NCBI GenBank assembly: GCA_002862205.1
Contig: PKCN01000400.1
Coordinates: 1-51,082 of the forward strand
DNA: 51,082 nt
DNA from: Planctomycetaceae bacterium
GTDB lineage: Bacteria > Planctomycetota > Planctomycetia > Pirellulales > Pirellulaceae
Direction of reading: 5' to 3'
Part shown: in pieces, positions 1 to 9,568 of the stretch
Layout of the letters: the number at the start of each line of letters is the position of its first letter
Numbering within the stretch: the stretch's first letter is position 1
Position numbers and translations under genes: made by a program
Notes under the pieces: generated by a model
What the model was told of the DNA's origin: nothing
The model's database searches: none
Seen by the model: the letters and a program-made list of their open reading frames with translations, nothing else

Positions 1-32
1 ATCTGTGTCTTAAGTTCGGAGATCTGTGAGCA

Positions 33-269
33 TCATTTTGTTTCGGTTGGAATGACTTCCATGTCCTTGAGAGACTTGCCCAAGCGTTTGCGACCACTGC
101 TGGCTCTGCTCTTTTTGGGTTTCGGCGTTTCTTGCAGCATGGCAGTAAGGTTGGGGTGCACTTGATCCGCGTCGTTGGGCGCGCCAATTTGTTCAATAGC
201 GTCACTGACACCGAGCAAAACGGACTTTCGAACACCCTCGCGAATCCATTCGAAGAAATTAACGTTCAT
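33..269 (-). CDS. small hypothetical protein (78 aa)
   Basis: I do not recognise a named family with certainty. The reading frame is open further upstream (to 473), but the conserved-looking part starts at Met MNVNFFEWIREGV, so I place the start at 269. The protein has an N-terminal amphipathic stretch (FFEWIREGVRKSVLLGVSDAIEQIG) and a Lys/Arg-rich C-terminal tail (PKPKKSRASSGRKRLGKS), which suggests a soluble or nucleic-acid-associated small protein; that is inference. Only a weak AGGAA lies upstream of the ATG. It follows the ApbE gene on the same strand after about 257 bp, so co-transcription is possible but not shown. The longer 146-residue reading is the alternative. Confidence 0.5.
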   Translation of the reverse strand: MNVNFFEWIREGVRKSVLLGVSDAIEQIGAPNDADQVHPNLTAMLQETPKPKKSRASSGRKRLGKSLKDMEVIPTETK

Positions 270-526
270 GTTTTTGCACGATTCCTGATCAGCCTTGATC
301 TCGGGGGGACTGTCCAATTTTCCATCCCGTGTCCCGTGATGGATCGATTTCGCGATGATCAAAAATTCTTGTAAATCACTGCGTTCTCTTGTGGCTTGTA
401 GTTGGTTCACGAGTTGAAGTCCAGATCGATCAATCTTCAGAGCCAAAATGGGCGTGAAACACAGACTCGACAAAGCATTTCACGAGTGTCAGAGTCAAGA
501 GAGGGAAACCGTTTCTGGTTCGAGAT

Positions 527-1717
527 TTAGGCAGTGTTCTGGTCGGTTGGTGGGTCTGCCCACTCGATTTCGCCATGGCAGCTGATTTCGACCTCGTCCT
601 GACGTTTGCCTTGTCGGATCAGCACTGCATGGGGGAACCATGGCTCAGTGTTGAGTTCTTCAATTTCATTTTTTCCCGACACAAACAGGCCCGTGGCGCA
701 GGCGTCGGCGTCTGCTGCCGAGTCCATGATGACGGTCAGTGAGGCGAGGTCACCGCTTGGAAAGCCTGTCCTGGGGTCGATCACGTGGCCGAATCGTTTT
801 CCGCGGTGATGAAAAAATTGTTTCCCGGAGCCACTGGTGGCAATGGCCTGATCCCGTAGCCAAACGCCAGCCAGTCTTCGTTTGGGTTTCGTCGGGTGGG
901 CAATTCCTACGGCCCATCCCAGGCCGCTGTTGGCTGTTTGGTCGCCAGCTGCCAGCACGCTGCTGTTGCCGCCATGCAGCAGGAAATCGTGTAGACCACC
1001 GCGATGCAGTTCATTTGCGATCTGATCCAAAGCGTCGCCTTTGCCGATCCCCCCTAGGTTGATCGACATTTCGGGCAAGGCAAACCGAATCGTTTGTTGG
1101 TCACGATCCAGTTGCAGGTTTTGATAGCCCACTTTGGCTAACGCTGACTCAACTTCCTCAGAGGTTGGCTTTCGGCCGCTTCGCTCCGTGAAGCCCCATG
1201 CTTTCACAAGAGGTCCGGCGGTGATGTCAAAAGCGCCTCGAGTGCGATGGCTCCATCGCAACGCACGCTCGATGAGCTGAAAGGTAGAATTCGAGGCAGG
1301 AACTGGCCTCTCACTGGCCATCTGGTTGATTTGCGAGACCTCGCTTTCCTGATTGTAAATGGTCAGTTTTTGCTCAATTTGATCAAGGCGTTCCAGACTG
1401 GTAACTGCCAATTCCACAGCTTCAAGACTTTGCGGGGGCAGTAGAATTGCAAATTCGGTTGCCATCGCCTTGCGGGTTACCTCGGTAAGTAACGAATTTA
1501 CCGCTCCTGCATCCTGCGGGGATCTGGCAACCCTTGCGGTGTCGCATGGTGGGGAAGCTGGTGTGTCGCAGTTCTGCGTCTGATTGGCAGCAGGACCACC
1601 ATCATGGCTCTGGGGGTTGCGACGTTTGTGATTCTTGGATGTTTCGCTCAATGACTCGGCTCCGTGGGCAGCAGTGTACACCCTATGGATTGTGATGGCG
1701 TGAACAGGTGAGGCCAT
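527..1717 (-). CDS. apbE: FAD:protein FMN transferase, ApbE family
   Basis: ApbE enzymes hydrolyse FAD and attach FMN covalently to a Thr/Ser of target proteins such as NqrB/RnfG. The family blocks are all visible: GAFDITAGPLVKAWGF (161-176), INLGGIGKGDALDQI (219-233, the GGxGKG block), LLHGGNSSV (247-254), AIATSGSGKQFF (291-302), HVIDPRTGFP (311-320) and the metal-binding end block DADACATGLF (337-346). The first 84 residues are not part of the family: they are polar, low in hydrophobics and lack a signal peptide or lipobox. The ATG at 1717 may therefore be too early; an internal start before MATEFAILLPPQ (Met85) would give a normal-sized enzyme of about 312 aa. No flavoprotein target (nqr/rnf) is in the window. 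Confidence 0.93.
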   Translation of the reverse strand: MASPVHAITIHRVYTAAHGAESLSETSKNHKRRNPQSHDGGPAANQTQNCDTPASPPCDTARVARSPQDAGAVNSLLTEVTRKAMATEFAILLPPQSLEAVELAVTSLERLDQIEQKLTIYNQESEVSQINQMASERPVPASNSTFQLIERALRWSHRTRGAFDITAGPLVKAWGFTERSGRKPTSEEVESALAKVGYQNLQLDRDQQTIRFALPEMSINLGGIGKGDALDQIANELHRGGLHDFLLHGGNSSVLAAGDQTANSGLGWAVGIAHPTKPKRRLAGVWLRDQAIATSGSGKQFFHHRGKRFGHVIDPRTGFPSGDLASLTVIMDSAADADACATGLFVSGKNEIEELNTEPWFPHAVLIRQGKRQDEVEISCHGEIEWADPPTDQNTA

Positions 1718-1947
1718 GGATGTGTCGAGTTTTCTCGGCGGTCAACTTCTAATTGTCAGGGTGAAATGAGATCCTCTCGGGCAGAGATGCGAAAAAACCC
1801 GTGAAAAACGCTTAAAGTGCAAGTTTTTTGGAGGCGATAAACAGAGGGTTGCGTGAACTGCGAGTTTGCAGCACAATCACTCCCGTTGAGAGTGCAAGAA
1901 GATCGTTGTCGAAGCGATTTTTTGCACCTTCAACCTGACCGATGCAA

Positions 1948-2036
1948 GGAGCGGTGGCTGAGTGGTCGAAAGCGCCGGTTTGCTAAATCGGTGAGCCGGG
2001 CAACCGGCTCCGCAGGTTCAAATCCTGTCCGCTCCG
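1948..2036 (+). tRNA. tRNA-Ser(GCT)
   Basis: The 89-nt sequence folds as a class II tRNA: acceptor GGAGCGG pairs with CCGCTCC, discriminator G at 2036, the T-arm loop is TTCAAAT, and a long variable arm (gagccgggcaaccggctc) is present as expected for tRNA-Ser. The anticodon loop TTGCTAA gives anticodon GCT, decoding AGC/AGU. CCA is not encoded. tRNA-Lys follows 70 nt downstream on the same strand, so the two may share a transcript. Confidence 0.96.
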
Positions 2037-2106
2037 TTTGAATTTCGCGCTATCGTTGTTCCGGCAGGATGGTCGCGGATACAGGGAGGGGTCTGTACTT
2101 CTTCCC

Positions 2107-2179
<73 letters not shown>

Positions 2180-2470
2180 CTTCTTTTTTGGCACGCATCC
2201 GGCGTTGTGGGCGTCAAGCCCACCGCCGATGGTTCCGCCCACCGTGTCGCAACATTTGATTCGCAGCGTGCACGATCACTTGCAGTTCTGCGCTTGCACT
2301 GTTCGGATTCGCAGCCAGGTTGATGTCTCGCCAAGTTGATGCTTTGGTCGGGCGAGTAGTGACCGTGGTGTTGAATTGCCGGTGCTTACAAACGGTCCTT
2401 CTGGATGCCAGTCGCGGCAGATCCATCGGTTGATTGAGGCCAATCTTATCAAGCTTCACGGTTGCCTCGA

Positions 2471-2854
2471 TCAGACGACATCGCTACCGGGAGTGCCTTT
2501 GCGGTCGAGCGAAAACTGCTGCACTGCTGTTTCAATATTTGGGTGCAATTCGAATAGGCGATCGAAATTCACAAGCTGAAACACCTCAAGGGCCGCACCA
2601 TGGACGTTGGCGATTCTCAGGGCACCATCGAGTTTGCTCAATCTGCTTTTTGACTGGACCAGGACTGCCAAGCCCTCGCTGGAAACCGCATCAAGTTCTT
2701 GAAAGTCGATGATGATTTCGTGATCGCCGGCTTCGATTAGTTTTTCCAGGGATCCCAAGAGTGCGACCGAGCCGTGCGAATCAAGTCGACCGGCGACCCG
2801 AAGCACGACTGGTGCATTCTTATTTGGCGTGGAGCAGGATGTGATCGTGATCAT
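2471..2854 (-). CDS. STAS-domain protein, anti-sigma-factor antagonist type
   Basis: A single STAS domain spans nearly all 127 residues. The core matches SpoIIAA/RsbV-like anti-anti-sigma factors: first beta strand VVLRVAGRLD (16-25), helix GSVALLGSLEKLI, strand EIIIDFQEL (46-54), then AVSSEGLAVLV (56-66). Aligned with the canonical DSSG block, Ser59 takes the place of the phosphoacceptor serine, the Asp before it is Ser58, and the next Ser is Glu60. In the family an unphosphorylated antagonist binds an anti-sigma kinase and frees the sigma factor. No kinase, phosphatase or sigma gene is adjacent, so the partner is unknown. It stands alone between tRNA-Lys and the S51 gene; ATG at 2854. Confidence 0.9.
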   Translation of the reverse strand: MITITSCSTPNKNAPVVLRVAGRLDSHGSVALLGSLEKLIEAGDHEIIIDFQELDAVSSEGLAVLVQSKSRLSKLDGALRIANVHGAALEVFQLVNFDRLFELHPNIETAVQQFSLDRKGTPGSDVV

Positions 2855-3054
2855 TACTTATCGCTGGAGAAACGCTGTGTTCGAGCGAACTGAGGGGGGA
2901 GGCTCAGCCCCGATGGTCGCTCGAGGTGTACCGTTTTGCAAGCGTTTTTCGGTAGATCAGCCTCAGTCTTGTGCCCTTTGGCAGGGTTGTATGGCTCACT
3001 GAAGAATCTGCGGTCACCTGTACCGACCGAGGCTGAGGATGATCGGCAGTCATG

Positions 3055-4755
3055 TTAATCTTTCTCGGGTTTGACGACCTCGCGAGTCTTCAGGTCGTAG
3101 ATCTGCCCCTCTTCGAGTCGCGACTCCTTGTCTGCGGCAGGGTCGAGAAAGAACACCGCATTTTTTCCAAGTACCTGTGCTGTCGAATTCTTGACCAGGA
3201 TCCCGGTGGTCTCATCAAGCCCGATGCCTAGCAATTGCGGAAAACGTTTCACAACGGAACGCAAGTCATCCAATCGACCGCGTTGTGTCAGGTGCTGGTC
3301 AATGGCTACACCTTTGAGGAACCCAAGCCCACGTTCATAGCCTTCTGCCATGACGACCTGGTTTCCCAGTGGATCGCCCCTCACCATATACTCGGCTTGA
3401 ATTGATGCACCTGCCGAACTTCCTGCGATGATCCCTCCGCGTTCCAGAACCTTGTTGAAGAGTTCGATGGCCTTGGTGTTTTCATAAGCATCAACAAAAC
3501 GCCATTGCCGTCCCCCGCCGAACCAGATACCGGTTGCCTTTTTCAGAGCAGCTTGAAAGGTAGGGCCATTGACTTCATCTCGCCAGCGTTGCGGCAGGAC
3601 TGTGATACTCTTGACGCGTTGGCTTTCGAGGAAAGAAGGAATCCCGCTTTGACGAGCAGCCCTGTCATCGATCGCGGTGGGTAGCACCACCAGATGAGCA
3701 TCTTCGCCCCCTGCTGACTCCACAAAGCTGGCGATCATGTCATCGGTGACACCACCTCCACCAATGATCAGCAATGCCCCATGGTCCACTTGTGGGGTGG
3801 ATGTTCTGGTGGCGGGAAATTGCGGGCCAGCGCGGGCGATCGCAGCACGCCTTAGACTGGTCAGATCAATCACAGTATTGGCGGGAGCTGCGGTGGTACT
3901 TGCATCTCGGAACGCTGAAGGGCCAAGCGTAATGGTAACCGTTGATTTTCCGAGAACTCGCATCCGCCTTCCGGTAACTTCCAGTGCGGTGCCCTCGTCG
4001 ATCCCCAGCCCAAAACGACCCGGGTGTTCTTTCACGGCTTTCAGCGATCGTGCTTGCCGATTCCTCGCCAAGAAATGTTGGTCGATAATCGCGTACGGCA
4101 GGAAACCAAAACCTGTGCCCATCTCTGGGGTCTGCTTGCCTCTGGCAATCATGTCACGTGACATGATTGCGGCACCGGCGGATGTCCCGCCGATCACTCC
4201 ACCTCGTGCCAGTAATGCGTGTAACTCTGTTTCAACTTGAGTCCCGACATAAGCATCGGCCAATCGGGATTGACTGCCGCCCGAGAGCCATACGGCTGTT
4301 GCAGATTTCAGAGGTTCCACGAACTTGGGGTCATTGGCTGTTTTGCGATCACGTGTGTGGAGCACCGAGATTGAGGAAGCATTTGCGTCTTGCCATGTCA
4401 AACGGTGGTCTTTGTCTGGGTCGTCAGCGGTGATGCTCGCGGTTGGGATGATGACCAAGTTGGCTTCGGAATCTCCGGCCAACGCGATGAACTGTTGTTT
4501 GATAATTGGGGCAGGGTTCCCACCGCCAGAGATGATCAGTGATCCACGAATGCCACGAGAATCAAGCTCACCTGAGACGGGTTGCGGGGAAGAGACGGTT
4601 GGCGGGGAAGTTGGGGCTGCCGCGTTTTGACCGAAAAGATCAGCAGGGCTAGCGAACCCGAGCGCAAAGCATGTCGCGAGAAAAAAATGGAGTTTGGGCA
4701 GTCGCGTGTTCCGCGTCAGTCGGCAGCGAACGTGGTGATGGGAAATTGAAGTCAA
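3055..4755 (-). CDS. secreted tandem peptidase S51 (cyanophycinase-like) protein
   Basis: Two peptidase S51 domains are fused in one 566-residue chain behind a signal peptide (hydrophobic LHFFLATCFALGFASPADLFG, cleavage near residue 43). Domain 1 (about 52-280) has the nucleophile elbow GGTSAGA with Ser192 and DQHF with His227; domain 2 (about 325-550) has GSSAGAS with Ser447 and DQHL with His488. Both halves also keep the GLGIDE / GIGLDE strand. S51 enzymes are serine peptidases; cyanophycinases release beta-Asp-Arg from cyanophycin and relatives cleave other Asp peptides. The export signal points to an extracytoplasmic substrate, which is inference. The start codon is TTG with GGAA about 8 nt upstream; no ATG precedes the signal peptide. 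Both halves look active, unlike many fused duplicates. Confidence 0.88.
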   Translation of the reverse strand: MTSISHHHVRCRLTRNTRLPKLHFFLATCFALGFASPADLFGQNAAAPTSPPTVSSPQPVSGELDSRGIRGSLIISGGGNPAPIIKQQFIALAGDSEANLVIIPTASITADDPDKDHRLTWQDANASSISVLHTRDRKTANDPKFVEPLKSATAVWLSGGSQSRLADAYVGTQVETELHALLARGGVIGGTSAGAAIMSRDMIARGKQTPEMGTGFGFLPYAIIDQHFLARNRQARSLKAVKEHPGRFGLGIDEGTALEVTGRRMRVLGKSTVTITLGPSAFRDASTTAAPANTVIDLTSLRRAAIARAGPQFPATRTSTPQVDHGALLIIGGGGVTDDMIASFVESAGGEDAHLVVLPTAIDDRAARQSGIPSFLESQRVKSITVLPQRWRDEVNGPTFQAALKKATGIWFGGGRQWRFVDAYENTKAIELFNKVLERGGIIAGSSAGASIQAEYMVRGDPLGNQVVMAEGYERGLGFLKGVAIDQHLTQRGRLDDLRSVVKRFPQLLGIGLDETTGILVKNSTAQVLGKNAVFFLDPAADKESRLEEGQIYDLKTREVVKPEKD

Positions 4756-5018
4756 AGTTGATTCCGAGAGAGGAGGACCGAGAAAAACACGAATGGAAAA
4801 TCAGTGCCTAATCGTACTCGCTGGACCGGCCAGAAATGGGCTGATTCAGCTATCTGGTTGGGTTTTTATGGGATCAGGATGGTAAGCCTGACTTCGAAAA
4901 TTAAACGTGATTTTCAAAAGTTTTTGTACGGTGCATGGGGCTCGGTGTCACTAACCAAGTGATGAGGTGCTGTTTTGTAACCCGTTTTTGAGTTTTCCAA
5001 GTTGCCTGGAACTGTCTG

Positions 5019-7544
5019 ATGAGATTGACGCTGCGAACCCTGCTGGCATACCTCGACAACACATTGGATCCCCAAGATGCCGAGATTTTGAAAAGCAAGC
5101 TTGCTGAAAGCGGCTTTGCGACGCAAATGGTCCAGCGGATTCGTGATTTATTGACGCGATCGGACCTGTCCGCGCCTTCACCGTTAGCACGTGGACCGGT
5201 CGAGGAAGCGAACGTAATTTGTGAGTATTTGGATAGCACGTTGCCTGTGGAGCAGGTGGCTGAGGTGGAGCGTGCTTGTCTTGATTCGGATCCACACCTC
5301 GCTGAGGCGGCTGCTTGTCATCAGATATTGACCATGGCGTTGGAAAATTCTGCCAATGTGACTGTGGTGCTCCGTGATCGTATCTATCAGTTACCCAGTG
5401 AACAGAAACGGACAGCCGAGACAGGCGCCAGTTTCTCCGCGCTTGCAATTCCTGAGTCTGTCAACAGTTTCGATTCCCCGTCCAGTCATGTGCTATCCGC
5501 GGAGGTTCCGCCACCGCCAGATCAAGAGCCTGTGAGGCCTGTCGGTGTAGGTGATTCAGGCGTAATGGCAGCTCCGGCTCGATTCAGGCAGAGAGAGTTG
5601 GAAGATGATCAAGCGGAAAAGGCGGAACCCGCAATCGCTGGTTCTCGGCCAATCAATCACCACTCAGAAAGCAGCATCTTCGGAGGACATGTTCGCCCAT
5701 CACGCATCACACCGTGGTTGGTCACGCTGGGGTTGGCCGGCGTTCTGTTGTATGCACTGTCGCAGATATTTCAGCCGCTGTTGGATTCAGGTGAAACGGC
5801 GGATACGGTTAACACGAATGGTCAAGCTGTGACCGGGGAAGATGGACCGCAACAGCTTTTTGAGCAGGTTGAAGCTGATGCGGTCAACGCGAAACCTGCC
5901 TCTGACTCGAATGAAGGCCAGCCTGACTCGAGTATCTCGGATCGCGATGCAGGTAATGAAAATCGCAACTTGCAAGGTCAGACTGGCTCCATTCCGGCTG
6001 GCAGTGATCTTGACAATGCAGCGGGCGAATCACCCGTGCCTGTTATCCGTGATCCCGCATCCTCGACTGAAGAGGCGACCAAGACTGATACTGCAAAAAC
6101 CGATGCGAGCGATGGAAGTGAACCGGCGAATCCAAAGCCCGAAATGGACCAGGGGGGGGCTGTTGTCGACGATGCAGAACCCACTGCACCGGGGGCGGCA
6201 CCCAGCACTGACTCTGACGCGGAATCTGGCACTGTGGGGAATGATCCCGCTTCCGTGGTGCCGCCACCTGTGCTGCCACCTGTGCCGCCACCTGTGCCGC
6301 CACCTGCGCTGCCACCTGCGCTGCCACCTGCGCTGCCACCTGTGCCGCCAACACCTGCAGCCAACAAGTCACCGTCTGGCGATATGGAAGAAAAGGACTC
6401 CTCTGACGACAATGTCGAGCCTTCATCCGAAACAGCAAAGATTCTTAGCGAGAACACCTTGATTGCTGTTGAAAAAGAAGGCCAATGGCAGCGTTTGGAT
6501 AAAGATGCAGACGTTGCATCAGGTGAGTCATTGGCTGTGGCTCCTGGTTTTCGTGCAACCTTGGCTCTCGCCGATTCCGAGCTCACACTCGTGGGGCCTG
6601 CCGCGGCAAGTTTGCTGCCCAATGGTCAAGGAAGTTTGGTAGTACGCCTTGCTTCAGGCCGTTTGCTGGTTTCTTCGACAAAACCGGAATCGTTCGTTGA
6701 AATTCAATTGGGCGATGAGAAATGCAGTCTTGAATTAGCAACTCCCGAGACGATTGCAGCGATCCAGTTGAGTCACACTCGAAAGCCGAGCCTTGATCCT
6801 TTGTTGGCTGAGAGTCACGTGCCAGTGCGTCACGTGATCGCGTTGCAGGGAGCTGTGAAGGTTGATTTTGGAGGAGCTTCGCAGACGCTCGACCCAGGTT
6901 CCCAGTGGACTCAAGTGGGTGGCGGTGAACCCGGGGTCGAGGCTTTGGATTCGGTGCCGGTTTGGGCAACTGAATCAACCGCCGATGCGGACACGCTTGC
7001 GGTGACAGCCCGAAACGACCTGTTGTCATTGCTTGATGGTGTGTCATCGCTGGAAATCGCATTGCGTGAACTATTGGGATTCCGACGTTCTGAAGTGGCT
7101 GCCCTGGCTGCTCAAACACTGCTTGGTCTTGGACGGTCGGATGTCTATTTTGGAGGTGCTGGCGTTTTTAACGATCCAAAGCAGCGAGCTTACTGGTCGC
7201 AACATTACGACGCCTTACTGTCCCAAGTTGATAGCGGAGCTGAGTCTGCGGCCAAGGTTCAGCAAGCGATCAGAAAAATGGACGCAGCAGCGGAATTGCA
7301 GTTGTTTCGGATGTTGACCGGATATACCGACGAGGAATTGGCCAGTGGCAGTGATGCGCAGTTGCTTGAGAATCTGGACTCGGCTGAAATGTCAGTGCGT
7401 GTGCTGGCATTCGAAAACCTGCGTCGGATTACCGGGGTAACTTTCAACTATCGGGCTGAGCAAGATAGCCAGGGTCGGCGAGAACCATACTTGAAAAGGT
7501 GGCAGGTGCTGCAGCGAAAAGGTGAAATTCGCTGGAAAGAGTAG
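5019..7544 (+). CDS. single-pass membrane protein, zinc-free anti-sigma-like N-terminus and FecR-like domain
   Basis: 841 aa, a family I associate with Planctomycetes, without a known function. Residues 1-105 form two repeats of a helical unit (LRTLLAYLDNTLDPQDAEIL; VICEYLDSTLPVEQVAEVE) resembling cytoplasmic anti-sigma N-domains. One membrane segment lies at about 230-252 (WLVTLGLAGVLLYALSQIF). Residues 255-410 are acidic and polar; a proline hinge of PPxP/PPAL units covers 414-444. Residues 475-640 resemble FecR-type domains (GESLAVAPGFRATLALADSEL; LASGRLLVSS; VIALQGAVKVDFGG). The C-terminus (650-841) is helical. The topology, cytoplasmic N-terminus and periplasmic FecR-like part, fits a transmembrane sensor; the partner sigma factor is not in the window. 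ATG chosen; no strong SD. Confidence 0.75.
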   Translation: MRLTLRTLLAYLDNTLDPQDAEILKSKLAESGFATQMVQRIRDLLTRSDLSAPSPLARGPVEEANVICEYLDSTLPVEQVAEVERACLDSDPHLAEAAACHQILTMALENSANVTVVLRDRIYQLPSEQKRTAETGASFSALAIPESVNSFDSPSSHVLSAEVPPPPDQEPVRPVGVGDSGVMAAPARFRQRELEDDQAEKAEPAIAGSRPINHHSESSIFGGHVRPSRITPWLVTLGLAGVLLYALSQIFQPLLDSGETADTVNTNGQAVTGEDGPQQLFEQVEADAVNAKPASDSNEGQPDSSISDRDAGNENRNLQGQTGSIPAGSDLDNAAGESPVPVIRDPASSTEEATKTDTAKTDASDGSEPANPKPEMDQGGAVVDDAEPTAPGAAPSTDSDAESGTVGNDPASVVPPPVLPPVPPPVPPPALPPALPPALPPVPPTPAANKSPSGDMEEKDSSDDNVEPSSETAKILSENTLIAVEKEGQWQRLDKDADVASGESLAVAPGFRATLALADSELTLVGPAAASLLPNGQGSLVVRLASGRLLVSSTKPESFVEIQLGDEKCSLELATPETIAAIQLSHTRKPSLDPLLAESHVPVRHVIALQGAVKVDFGGASQTLDPGSQWTQVGGGEPGVEALDSVPVWATESTADADTLAVTARNDLLSLLDGVSSLEIALRELLGFRRSEVAALAAQTLLGLGRSDVYFGGAGVFNDPKQRAYWSQHYDALLSQVDSGAESAAKVQQAIRKMDAAAELQLFRMLTGYTDEELASGSDAQLLENLDSAEMSVRVLAFENLRRITGVTFNYRAEQDSQGRREPYLKRWQVLQRKGEIRWKE
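6258..6350 (+). repeat. 12-bp in-frame tandem array coding a proline hinge
   Basis: Nearly eight units of a 12-bp sequence: gtgccgccacct (units 1, 3, 4 and a partial 8) and gcgctgccacct (units 5-7), with gtgctgccacct as unit 2. It encodes V/A-P/L-P-P tetrapeptides that connect the acidic stretch to the FecR-like domain. Runs of identical units (5-7) indicate recent slippage expansion. Confidence 0.95.
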
Positions 7545-7704
7545 TTGTCCAATTTTCTTGTGGATGCCCGTTCTGCCGCCGATATCATGCCAACGCGGTT
7601 GTATCGCGTTCTGCCGTACCTTCCCCTGTTGCGTTCCAGTCCCGTAAGCTTGGGCGACGCAAACCGGTGTCTGCCCATTCACGTCTATTTCGAAGGTTAG
7701 GAAG

Positions 7705-9177
7705 ATGGCTGATTCAATCGTAATCTTTGGTGCTTCCGGGGATTTGACCAGTCGTAAGTTGATTCCGGCTCTTTATCAGCTGTCTGTCAAAGGCCGGTTG
7801 CCACAGGGTTCCAGAATCATTGGAGTCTCGAGAAGTGATTTCGAACATCAGCAATGGCGTGATGCACTTCGCGGGACCACGGCCCAGTATGCAGAAGATG
7901 CTTTTGATGAAGCAATGTGGGATGCATTCAGTCAATCCATCTTTTACCAACGTGGTGATATCACGAACCCTGACGATTTTGTTTCCCTTGGCAATTTTCT
8001 CAATTCCATCGAGCTTGATGATGCGGGGAACCCGGGTAGCGAGTGTGGGCGTGTGTACTATCTTTCAACCATGCCACAGCTATACGAAACAGCCATCAGG
8101 AATCTCGGAGATGCTGGTCTGTCCAATGATTCGAATGGTTTTCGACGTGTCATTATCGAAAAACCTTTTGGGACTGATCTGAAAACTGCTCAGGCATTGA
8201 ATCAATCAATCCACAGCTCTTTTCGTGAAGATCAGATCTATCGTATCGATCATTACCTTGGCAAGGAAACAGTGCAGAATATTTTCGCACTTCGTTTTGC
8301 AAATAGTATTTTTGAACCCATCTGGAATCGCAACTACGTCGACCATGTGCAAATTACGGTTGCGGAAGAGGTTGTGATAGGGCGGCGAGCCGGGTATTAC
8401 GACACGTCTGGAATTCTGCGGGACATGTTCCAGAACCATCTGCTGCAGTTGATGATGATCACGGCAATGGAGCCACCTGCCAGTTACGATGCCGCATTGG
8501 TGCGTGACGAGAAGGTGAAGGTTTTGCATGGTGTACGTAAAATGACGGGTGGGGATTTCGCATCCGATACCGTGCGTGGGCAATATACAGGTTACCTCGA
8601 CGAGGAAGGCGTGCCCGCCGGCAGCGCAACTGAAACATTCGCCGTGCTGAAATTGTTTTGCGATAATTGGCGATGGCAGGGTGTGCCCTTCTATCTGCGA
8701 AGCGGAAAAGGCATGTCCTGTCGCACTACACAAATAGTCATTCAGTTCAAACAGGTGCCTTACATTCTGTTTGAAGATATGCCAAAAGCGCCCATCGGTA
8801 ATCGGCTTGTCATTCAAGTCCAGCCCGCTGAAGGTATTCAAATGCATTTTGAAACCAAGGTGCCAGATTCAGGAATGAGGACTCGCACAAGCACGCTCGA
8901 TTTCAGTTTCCAGGGAACCAGTGGTGGTAAGTCTTTGCCAGATGCGTACCAGCGTTTGTTGCTCGATGCCCTGAATGGAGATGCCAGCCTCTTTGCTCGC
9001 AGTGACGAAGTTGAGCTGGCTTGGGGAATCATTGATCCCATCATTGCGGCTTGGAAAAGCCCTGCTGCACCCGCGTTGCATCACTACGAGTCAGGTGTGT
9101 GGGGGCCGGAGGAAGCATCGCAATGGATGCGGCAACAGCAACGTGAGTGGTTTGATGTCTGTCCTGTGCTGCGATAA
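7705..9177 (+). CDS. zwf: glucose-6-phosphate 1-dehydrogenase
   Basis: Catalyses NADP(+)-dependent oxidation of glucose-6-phosphate to 6-phosphogluconolactone, the first step of the oxidative pentose phosphate and Entner-Doudoroff routes. The N-terminal nucleotide-binding motif GASGDLTSRKLIPALY is at residues 9-24, the active-site block RIDHYLGKE at 180-188 (catalytic His is two residues after the Asp-containing block in the family), and the conserved EKPFGTDL segment precedes it. The C-terminal block FYLRSGKGM is also present. 490 aa is the normal length. ATG has AGGAAG 3-8 nt upstream, one of the better SD sites here. No pgl or gnd gene is adjacent, so it appears monocistronic. Confidence 0.97.
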   Translation: MADSIVIFGASGDLTSRKLIPALYQLSVKGRLPQGSRIIGVSRSDFEHQQWRDALRGTTAQYAEDAFDEAMWDAFSQSIFYQRGDITNPDDFVSLGNFLNSIELDDAGNPGSECGRVYYLSTMPQLYETAIRNLGDAGLSNDSNGFRRVIIEKPFGTDLKTAQALNQSIHSSFREDQIYRIDHYLGKETVQNIFALRFANSIFEPIWNRNYVDHVQITVAEEVVIGRRAGYYDTSGILRDMFQNHLLQLMMITAMEPPASYDAALVRDEKVKVLHGVRKMTGGDFASDTVRGQYTGYLDEEGVPAGSATETFAVLKLFCDNWRWQGVPFYLRSGKGMSCRTTQIVIQFKQVPYILFEDMPKAPIGNRLVIQVQPAEGIQMHFETKVPDSGMRTRTSTLDFSFQGTSGGKSLPDAYQRLLLDALNGDASLFARSDEVELAWGIIDPIIAAWKSPAAPALHHYESGVWGPEEASQWMRQQQREWFDVCPVLR

Positions 9178-9238
9178 TGTGATCATCCTGCGGCCGTGAT
9201 GCAAATGTGGTGTGTTGGGCTGCTTGCCGTCGGATGCA

Positions 9239-9266
9239 ATTTAAGAGTTGTCATTTAAGAGTTGTC
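9239..9266. repeat. 14-bp tandem duplication
   Basis: Two perfect adjacent copies of atttaagagttgtc, 60 bp after the zwf stop codon. Confidence 0.95.
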
Positions 9267-9442
9267 TGAGGGGGGGCGTTCGTGCATTTCCGAACCAACG
9301 GCCGTGCACTCGCTCGGTTCCACCTCACCGATGCTTGATGCAAATCAGACCTGGAGCATTGCATCAACCAATCGTAAGTTTGCGTGTCAACGGAAATCCG
9401 AGTGTTGGCGTAGGTTTCATAGGATGTACACTGACAAGCATG

Positions 9443-9476
9443 CAAGCAGCGAGGCACAGCAAGCAGCGAGGCACAG
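9443..9476. repeat. 17-bp tandem duplication
   Basis: Two perfect adjacent copies of caagcagcgaggcacag in the zwf/EF-hand gap. Unit sequence is unrelated to the neighbouring arrays. Confidence 0.95.
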
Positions 9477-9568
9477 AAGCTTGCTTTGTTTTCGGGTGGG
9501 ATTCGTTGTGACTGCGAAACATCGTGTCTGACCGGTCAAACGCTTGCTCGCAGGCCGACATCAATTGA

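Noticed and set aside
1853-2041. Open frame across tRNA-Ser
   Set aside because: It runs through the tRNA gene; the peptide mirrors the tRNA and has no protein character.
9248-9531. Short frames in the zwf/EF-hand gap
   Set aside because: They overlap each other and run through tandem repeats; no consistent start or character.
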